DNA of 64,000 nucleotides, from assembly GCA_027625915.1 (NCBI GenBank), contig JANTQA010000070.1, forward strand, positions 5,771,001-5,835,000. The letters are read 5' to 3'. Origin of the DNA: Anaeramoeba flamelloides. Lineage: Eukaryota; Metamonada; Anaeramoebidae. Made by a program: the position numbers and the translations under genes. This document shows, piece after piece, positions 56,650 through 64,000 of the stretch (position 1 is the stretch's first letter; each line of letters begins with the position of its first letter). The notes beneath the pieces were generated by a model. It ran no database searches, had not been told where the DNA came from, and saw only the letters and a list, made by a program, of their open reading frames with translations.

Positions 56650-57867
56650 CAAGTTTATTCTGAATCTGGATCTGGATCTGGCATAACTTCAGAAGGAGAA
56701 ATAAATATTGAGTCCAGCGAAGAAGATGATAATGAAGAAGAAGAAAGAGGATGGAAAAAATATGAGAATATTTCAAATACAAATTCTAATATCACTAAAA
56801 ATGAAATAATTTTAAATCAGCAAAAACAAGCAGGGCCCCAGAAAACAAACAATTTTTTAAAAAAACAAAACGCGAATAATAAATCGAGATCTAAAAATTT
56901 AGGAAAGGTTTTGGCAATTGCTTTTATTGTTCTTTTGTTAATTGGGATTTCAATAGTTCTCTATGGCACATTTCATACAGAAAAAATCTATTATTGTAAT
57001 TCTCTCCCAGAAATTACGGAAACAGCAAAAATATGCACCGAATGCCCACTTCATGGGGTGTGTGAATATGGTGAATTGGATTCATGTGATATTGGATATC
57101 GAAAAAATAAACAAAAGTGCACGCCTGATACAGAAATAAATGAAATACTAAATCAAGAGATCGAAGATATTTTAAAAACGAGAAAAATTGAATTCCATTG
57201 TAATAATAAAGAAGAAATGCTCGCAGCCGAATCTTTAAGCAAGGGAGAACTCATTCAACTATTAAATGATGAAAATAATAAATACGACCCCCAATTAATT
57301 AATTTATGGTTTCAAAATTTTGAACTCAATCAACAAGAAGATATCGCAATAAAAAAAAATGATTATAACAATTTTATATTTACAAAAAATCCAGGGTATC
57401 CAATCCAATGTTTAACTAAAATGTTTCTAAAAAAATATTGGATAACATTATTATTGTTCTCTTTCTTGACGATCACTAGTCTATATATTATAATTAGAAT
57501 TAAACAGAAAAAATCATTATTATTAGAAACTGAAAATATTGTAAAGAAATTGGAAGATAAATTAAAACTACAAAAAATTTCAAGCAAGTCTGAAAATATA
57601 AACCCTTATCTCATCGTTAATCATGAGCGAGATAATATGATCAACCCAAATCACCTGAAAAAAAGACGCACACTTTGGCCATTGGTTATCGACAGAATAA
57701 AAAGAGACTCTAGAATCGCTGAAAAAACAATGAAATTATACGGAGACCAAGTAACAGTTTGGGAATGGATCGATAATATCCCAATACCAAAAAAGAAAAT
57801 AGAAGAAAAAACAATAAATAATACTAATACTGTTTCGTCGAGTTATCCAAAATGGGAAGATAATTAA
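56650..57867 (+). CDS. MSC-domain inner nuclear membrane protein (SRC1/HEH/MAN1 type), main exon
   Basis: The frame enters without an ATG. It opens only at 56572 with no start codon, so an upstream exon is required; the HeH exon at 49553 fits in phase. In the joined numbering (563 residues), an acidic stretch leads to membrane helix 1 (about 246-266, LAIAFIVLLLIGISIVLYG). The lumenal loop has Cys 287, 290, 296 and 304 (CTECPLHGVC), then membrane helix 2 (about 421-441). A C-terminal winged-helix-like region follows, with RRTLWPLVIDRIKRDSRI and VWEWIDN. CxxCP in the loop and RRxLW...VIxxIxxDxRI...VWEW are hallmarks of the Man1-Src1 C-terminal (MSC) domain. The role is an inner nuclear membrane anchor for chromatin and nuclear pore quality control, by analogy with Heh1/Heh2 and MAN1. 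The stop is TAA. Confidence 0.85.
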   Translation, partial: QVYSESGSGSGITSEGEINIESSEEDDNEEEERGWKKYENISNTNSNITKNEIILNQQKQAGPQKTNNFLKKQNANNKSRSKNLGKVLAIAFIVLLLIGISIVLYGTFHTEKIYYCNSLPEITETAKICTECPLHGVCEYGELDSCDIGYRKNKQKCTPDTEINEILNQEIEDILKTRKIEFHCNNKEEMLAAESLSKGELIQLLNDENNKYDPQLINLWFQNFELNQQEDIAIKKNDYNNFIFTKNPGYPIQCLTKMFLKKYWITLLLFSFLTITSLYIIIRIKQKKSLLLETENIVKKLEDKLKLQKISSKSENINPYLIVNHERDNMINPNHLKKRRTLWPLVIDRIKRDSRIAEKTMKLYGDQVTVWEWIDNIPIPKKKIEEKTINNTNTVSSSYPKWEDN

Positions 57868-58119
57868 AATAATATTTTAATTATTTTTATCTAAAAAATA
57901 TTCTCCTAATTTTGTTTTGTTTTGTTTTGTTTTTTATTTTTAAAATGTAAGCAATCTTATTAAAAATTAATAAAAGAGGATTTTTATTTTCGTATTTTTA
58001 TTGTTAAACGTGAAAGCGTTTTTTTTTTTTTTTTAAATCAAATACATTTTCAATTCTTGTATGATTTTTAAATCTAGCAAGAGAAACAGTTAAGAAGAAA
58101 ATAAATAAGTGCTTAAGTG

Positions 58120-58570
58120 ATAATCATCTATCATCGAAAAGTATAAAATTAAAGTATATTTTTTTTGGGGGTAAATAATCATCATTCGATGGTTCAAATG
58201 TTTCTAAAATGTCCATTAGTAAAAGAGTACCAAAAACTTGATCATGTCCATAAAAAAAATCAATAAAACAAGAAAAAAATATGTATTTTCTTTTTTTTTT
58301 ATTATTGAAGAAGTGTAAATAACACTCTAGTTGCCATTAGATTTAAACCCCCTTTCAGGAATTTAAGTGTAAAATCATAGGTTTTACAATTATTAATTAA
58401 TGAAAATAATTAAAAACTATTTTGGTTTAAAAGTAATTTCCTTAAGGTTTTTTTCATTTAATTTGTTTTATTCAGAAATATTAATCTATGTTTTTAATAT
58501 GAAGGTAATATCGATAAGAAATGATTAATATTTTCTATAATTTCTTTAGGATCTTATTTTAAACATTAAG
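58120..58570. repeat. Dispersed repeat family I, copy 2
   Basis: The right part (58300-58570) matches 35571-35840. The left part has ATGGTTCAAATG-TTTCTAAAATG, also seen at 36.17 kb and, diverged, at the family J termini (52.93 kb). Families I and J may therefore share end sequences. Confidence 0.5.
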
Positions 58571-58734
58571 GGTAAAATTTATTTGAGTTTTTATCAATTA
58601 CATTATAATATATATTTAAACAATTAGTAAGTGCACTGCATTTTAGGATTATTTTACTTGAATGATAACTTAAATATATTTGGATTTTGAATAAATAATT
58701 TTAATATTTATTTATTGTGAAATATTTTTGAGGG

Positions 58735-59260
58735 GTATAGTAGAGTGTAGTAGAGTTCCTAGGTTTTCTTGAGGTTTTCTCTTTTATTTGTGAAGTGTTC
58801 TAAGTTTTTCTGAGGTTTTCTATTTTGTTTCGATAATCTATTGATTTTCGTTAGGTTTTTTTTGAGTTTTCTATTTAATTCGAAAATCTATAGATTTTCG
58901 TTAGGTTTTATTTACTTTCTGAAATAAACCGAAAATTTATTAAAATTTTCTGTTTATTTCAGACAGTAAAAAAAAACCAAGAACACTTCACCAATAAAAT
59001 AGAAAACCTCAACAAAACCTAGAACACTTTACAAATAAAAAGAAAACCCTCAAAAAAAGCTTCAGGAAAATCTATTGATTTTCTAAATAAATCGAAAACT
59101 CAATAAAACCTAACGAAAAGTGTCACCAAGTACCTAATCATTCCTTTTAATAATTTCTTAAATTAAAAAAAAGTAAAGGTTTACTTTCGGGAATTTAAAA
59201 TCAATAGAGGAAATCAAGGATTTTTTTTTATTCTTTTAATTATTGGAAAACCTAACCACA
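58735..59260. repeat. Compound palindromic repeat family H, copy 5
   Basis: TAGGTTTTCTTGAGGTTTTC, ATCTATAGATTTTCGTTAGG, then reverse units AAAACCTAGAACACTT, and the right-edge phrase AAGTGTCACCAAGTACC. A half-unit with GGGAATTTAAAATCAATAG and ATTGGAAAACCTAACC follows. Confidence 0.65.
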
Positions 59261-61329
59261 TTTTCAGCTCTTGGAATTCAATAATTCTTTATATATATAT
59301 ATCTTTACAAATTTCTTTTTTCAATTCAATTAAATATTTTGAATTCCAATTAATTTTAAAATTTGCTGGTTGATTGAATTTTATTAATTTTTCCAAATTG
59401 GAGTGATAAATTTCCTAAATTTTTTTTTGAATTTTATTTTTTTTTTATTGATAAAAATTATCAAATTTGCGATTTTGATTTCTGTTTTATCAATTAGAAT
59501 TGGTATGTTTCTGTTTATTTTTTACATATTCCTGTAATACAATGAGATTAATCCAAGTATTTAAATAATTTAAAATTTTTAATTTAAAATTAAAATAATT
59601 TCTAATCCATATGTTAATTAGCTTAATATAAAAGATTTAAATAATCTAATTTTCAAATTATTATTAAGTGAATTGTTATTAAATAATTGTTTAATGTTTT
59701 TAAATGCCTCTTCTGATAATTTTAAAATTATAAAAAATACGTGGAATTTTATCTAAATAAATACTAAAATATTTAATTGTTTTTTAATCTTTTGATACAA
59801 CTTTTTTTATCTTTATTAGGTTTTTATGTTAATTAAATTATTATTTGATAGATATAATTTAATCTTCGATTGAAATAATTGATATAACTTTTATAATTAT
59901 AATTAAATCATCTGCAAATATTTGGAAAGGGTTTTATAATTACATAATTTCCAATAAAAGAGAATGAGAAATTAAGAGCAAATAAAATAGGTGACAATGG
60001 ATATCATGTGAAAAACTCGTATAATTTCACTTTGATAATATTTTAATATAAACTTTATTGAATAATTTTATTTAAAATAAATTTATTTATTGTTTTTCAA
60101 ATTATTTTTGAATTGATTGAATCAAAAAAATTACTATATCAATCATAATAATGTATTTTTTATCATTTTTATTTTCATTATTTGATTTGATTTTCTTGTA
60201 AGTATTTAACTAACATGATAGTATCATATTTTTTTCCTAAAGTCAAATTGTAATTTGTGAATAAATTCCAAATAAGGTTCAATTAGCTTATATAACATTT
60301 TTAGAACTAATCTTGGTAAACTTTGATTAAAGATAAATATGTATGTAGTTTAAAGCCAAATCATCATTTCCATTTTTATGAATAAATAAAATAAGTCTTT
60401 TTTTAATATATTCTAAATAATTCTTTCTAGGGTTAAATAGCCAATATTAAAAATTATTTTGAAGGTAATAAAATATTTTTTATAATTTTTGTTTTCAATT
60501 GGATTTAAATCTATATTATTTTCAACATAAATAATATCTCACAAATTCTTCATTTTTTTGAAATCCTTTTACAGATTTATTTTTGAATTTTTAATTATGT
60601 TTTTAATATTTTAAATTGTAAAAAAAATTGGAAATACTATTATTTCTACTATTTATCGAATTTAGATGAATTTTAAAATTTTTATAGTTGGATTTTTTTA
60701 AATCTCAATATCTTTAACACTAAAATCTCTTAAAATTATTGTTATGAAATTCTGATTTTGATTAATTAATATTTATATAATTTTTATTAATTCTTTTTTT
60801 TCTATCCTCTCTTAAATATAAATTAATCAAAATCATATCCATTAAAGGAAATATTTGTATTTCTCCAGGTCTTAATAATGAATTTCTAAAATAAAAACAA
60901 AATATTTTTTATTGAATAATATTTGTTTCTCACCTTTATATATTTCTATATCTTGTCAATTTTTAATTATTCTTTCAAAAAAATAAAATTCGTTTTTTTT
61001 TTTTTTTTTTTTTTTTTCATAAAGAAATCAAATTCATATGTTATTATTAACTATAAGTGATTCTAGAAGTTTTTTATTATCAAAAAGGCTTAATTACCCA
61101 ATATTTAACCAAGAAAAAATCTATTTTATATTGATAATTTTATTATTTTCATTTTTTTTTTCATATTAATAAATATTGTAATTAACTTTTAATTTTTATT
61201 GCTTGTGTAAATTGTCATATTTTTTTACAAGATTTTGGAACTGAATTCTTATTTTTTTTTAATTTAATAAAATATTTTTATATTTATTCCATAAGATAAT
61301 TTTATTATCGCACCTTTTCCTTAATCTTA
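59261..61329. other. Intergenic desert
   Basis: Extremely AT-rich, with a T run at about 60992-61018. I see no coding-like frame, RNA gene or recognisable repeat family. Confidence 0.5.
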
Positions 61330-61892
61330 ATATAGGAAAATATATCTGTTTTGACAAATTGCAAAGATTAAATCGTCAATTTCAGATTTAAAAGTTGAAA
61401 AATATCATTCTGGTATTTTTCTTAAAAGGTAGATTAGTAATTAAAAAAAAATTATATTTCCAAATAATTATTAATAATTCATCTGTAGATTATTTTGTCA
61501 AATTATGTTCATATATTGGAACTATATGTATAGCATAACGATATTTCGGTAATAAAAAATAAAAAAATAATTAGAAATTGAGCCTTTATGTTGATCATTG
61601 TTGAGTTAATCCAGAACTTTGCAAATCTGAAAAAATGGTTATTTTTGAGATTCTAAAAATTAAATTGTAAAAACTGGAATACTATTATTTTGGTTTTTAC
61701 TTTCAGTTTTTTGAAGTAATTTAATTAAATAAAAAAATTACAAAAATGAGAAATTTTTAATTGAGATACTTAATAATTAATCAAATATTTATTGTTTAAT
61801 ATTATTTATAAAAGTTTTTTTAGAGTTTTTTGAACTATAGAACACTATTATCATTTATTTTCAATTACAATATATTTTCATAATAACTGACG
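61330..61892. repeat. MITE family J, copy 2 (diverged)
   Basis: It matches 53.0-53.55 kb in order: GTAGATTAGT, GCCTTTATGTTGATCATTG, GAATACTATTATTTTGG, then a right end like TTTAGAGTTTTTTGAACTAT. The left inverted end is not clear. From 61893 to 62941 I see nothing recognisable. Confidence 0.5.
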
Positions 61893-62941
61893 TTAAATCC
61901 TCATGAGAAAAAAAAAATGAAACAAATTCCAATAATTCAAATAGAAAAAAGCATGAATTCTATTAAAACTTTTTATAATTTCTTAGATCTTATATTTATT
62001 TAAGAGAATACATCTAGAAATTGTATCTCTATAATTATTTTTATAAGGTTAGTTTTTCTCGAAAGCTAAGCAAAAAGTTCACATTGTTATATATATTGAA
62101 TTGTAGGATTAACAGATCAAAATAAAATATGACTTTATGATGATAAAAATTGTTAAATACAATAAAAGACATGTAATTAAATATCTTGTAATTTTCCAGA
62201 TTCTTATAGTTTGTTTCTGGTTTTTAAATCTAAATCGGTGAAAAAAAATCATGTCAGAAGTATAGAAATAATTATATCCAAATCAGTGCTTTTTTGTCTT
62301 ATTTTTTTAATCCATCATCTAATTAACTATTCAATAAGATACTCAAGATCATATAAATTTTTAAGGTAAATCCTTGAGGTAAAAATTAAATATTAAATTG
62401 AGAATTGATTTTTCCCAAATTTTTACACAAATAAAAAAAATTTTGAGGGCATTTTTAATAAATAATTTCAATAATAATTTAACACCCAATTTTTCGGAAT
62501 AAGTATTCACATTTTGATCCTTTGATTTTGAGAATTTTCTTTAAATTTTAGACCTTTAACAAAACAATATCATCTTTACTTATAGTTCATTGTTGGTTTC
62601 TTTGATCTTTAAATCTTTCAGCCTTACTAGAAAATAATAAACACTAACTTTTGATTTGAAAAAGGAGTTGAAAAAGTCTTCATAGGTTTTTTAAATAGCA
62701 ATATTTCTTTTTTCTAGAACAGTTTTTTAATACTTAATTTTTCTTAAATTTATTAACTTGAAATCTGAAATAAACACTTTAATATAATTTTAAACTATAA
62801 CCCTGAAATCTTTTGAAATTGTTGATAGATAGGAAACAAAATTGTGGTTAAGAACATAAAATATCAAAATTAGATTCATTTTTTTAACAACTTCCATATT
62901 CCTTTCTTTTTATGGTTTATTAATTTTTTTTTTATTTTACG

Positions 62942-63480
62942 ATGAGCTTTGATTTTATAATTACAAAAGAAATCGTAGGGGAATATTTTTCACAAAAAAT
63001 CGATGAAATTGAACCTTTTATTGATTTTCTTTTCCAAGAGCCAAGTTACAAATCAGAAATACTTGGCTATTTAGAAGAAATATTGGCAGGATCTGCCACA
63101 AAAACAAAGATCCTCTCAGATCTGCTACACCCTTCCACCCATTCAAAATGCTGTGGAAAGGTTTGGTGTAATGGTGGAATTTCTTATCGTTGTAATACAT
63201 GCTCTTTAAATACAAGTAATTTTTTCCTTTCTTTTGTCAAAACCAAACCCGAATTCCGATCATAATCCTTTTGAATTTTATCTTGTTTTGTTTTTTGAAT
63301 GAAACCCCAATAGCTGCAACATTGTGTCCTGAGTGTTTCAAAAAAGGAAACCATTTTGGTCATGACTTTGTTATTTTTAAGTCAAAATTTGGGTGCTGTG
63401 ATTGTAAGTAGATCAGATCAATTAACTAAAAGAAATTTCTTTCTTTATCAATTCAACAAGTAAAAACAAAAAACAAAAAA

Positions 63481-63515
<35 letters not shown>

Positions 63516-64000
63516 AAAAAAAAAAAAAAAAAAAAAAAAAAAATGCTTTTTTTTTCCTCTCTCCTTCACTCCCTAAATTTAGGTGGAAACAGTGATGTGC
63601 TTAAAGAACAAGGCTTTTGTAAGAATTCTAAAACACAAAAAGAGAATGAAATGAAATTAGAACCAGACTTCATTAAGCGATTAATTTTCATCACCAACGG
63701 TATTATAAAACAAATCTTGATTCACCTCTATGAATTAGCAAATTTAGACTCTGAGCTAATTTTACAAGTTCTTGATTGGATCAATATTTTGAATACACAA
63801 AATCGTGACATCTCCAAGTATTTAACAAAGCAGTTTCTGGATTATTCTTTTGAAGAGAAGAATTTCATTGAACATATTTTTTATTATTCGATGAACAAGA
63901 AAACAAATCAAAACAAAAAGAAATTTTTTTCTTCGCTTAAAAAGTTAATTTGCCAATCGCTATCGAATCACCAATTCCGGAGGTCCTTTGGTGGCATCTT
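62942..64000 (+). CDS. UBR3-like N-recognin E3 ubiquitin ligase (partial, continues beyond window)
   Basis: Exons are 62942-63215, 63314-63403 and 63583 onward; introns of 98 nt (GTAATT...CAATAG) and 179 nt (GTAAGT...TTTAG) are both phase 1. Residues 71 to about 139 form a UBR box: CGKVWCNGGISYRCNTC, LCPECFKKGNHFGHDF, then GCCDCGNSDVLKEQGFCK. The Cys/His ligands of the three-zinc fold are all in place. Val-Trp after CG, YRCxTC, GHDFxxF and GFCK match UBR3 better than UBR1/2. The family marks proteins for ubiquitination, and UBR1/2 boxes read N-terminal degrons. The N-terminus before the box is a ~70-residue helical stretch. The remaining ~140 residues seen are helical and unassigned. The catalytic RING would lie outside the window. 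The ATG sits in TTTTACGATGAGC, similar to CACTACGATGG at the HeH gene. Confidence 0.9.
63476..63543. repeat. Near-pure poly-A tract in UBR intron 2
   Basis: About 65 bases of A with a few C interruptions, in the middle of the second UBR intron and upstream of its T/C-rich acceptor. The length is likely variable and prone to sequencing error. Confidence 0.85.

Noticed and set aside
1-64000. tRNA, rRNA, CRISPR or LTR-element signals
   Set aside because: I saw no cloverleaf with a GGTTCRA-type arm, no rRNA core motifs, no spacer-repeat array, and no long terminal direct repeats with gag/pol-like frames.

Overview
This is a window from a very AT-rich eukaryotic nuclear genome, almost certainly a free-living protist. 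The evidence is glutamine/asparagine-rich proteins, spliceosomal introns with GTAAGT/GTAATT-type donors and T-rich acceptors, long intergenic deserts, and a typical eukaryotic gene set. The style (ankyrin, beta-helix and poly-Q/N proteins in AT-rich DNA) would fit Anaeramoeba-like metamonads or some amoebozoans. I cannot fix the genus from sequence alone. Every complete gene ends in TAA.

Layout. 1-5.0 kb: small TA-flanked inverted-repeat elements, then no recognisable gene. 5.0-8.0 kb (+): poly-Q protein with two SIN3-type PAH domains. 8.2-10.4 kb: a decayed coding stretch and palindromic repeats. 11.0-15.6 kb (+): a 1523-residue ankyrin-repeat protein, lying between two ~200-bp inverted repeats. 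15.6-21.7 kb: a dense mosaic of MITE-like elements. 21.8-25.1 kb (+): right-handed beta-helix (FBXO11/PbH1-like) protein. 28.0-33.7 kb (-): a small unrecognised gene with an apparent 22-nt intron, then a PPIE(CYP33)-like RRM protein whose RRM is split by a 4.6-kb intron. 38.3-39.1 kb (+): ribosomal protein eL13 with one 150-nt intron. 43.3-44.7 kb (-): bZIP factor with a C-terminal membrane helix (ATF6/CREB3-like layout). 49.6-57.9 kb (+): a HeH/LEM-like exon and a two-membrane-span MSC-domain exon, which I read as one SRC1/HEH/MAN1-type inner nuclear membrane protein split by a 6.6-kb intron full of repeats. 62.9 kb to the end (+): the start of a UBR3-like N-recognin E3 ligase with two introns.

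The genes look like unrelated housekeeping and regulatory genes: chromatin (PAH protein), transcription (bZIP), RNA (RRM), translation (eL13), nuclear envelope (MAN1/HEH) and ubiquitin (UBR, perhaps the beta-helix protein). There is no operon-like system. The most informative structure is the repeat landscape. I see about ten families of short terminal-inverted-repeat elements (TA- or TTAA-flanked) with no transposase gene in the window. Three insertions can be dated relative to older repeats because an uninterrupted copy is also present. Several elements lie inside the two giant introns, suggesting that transposon insertion enlarged them.
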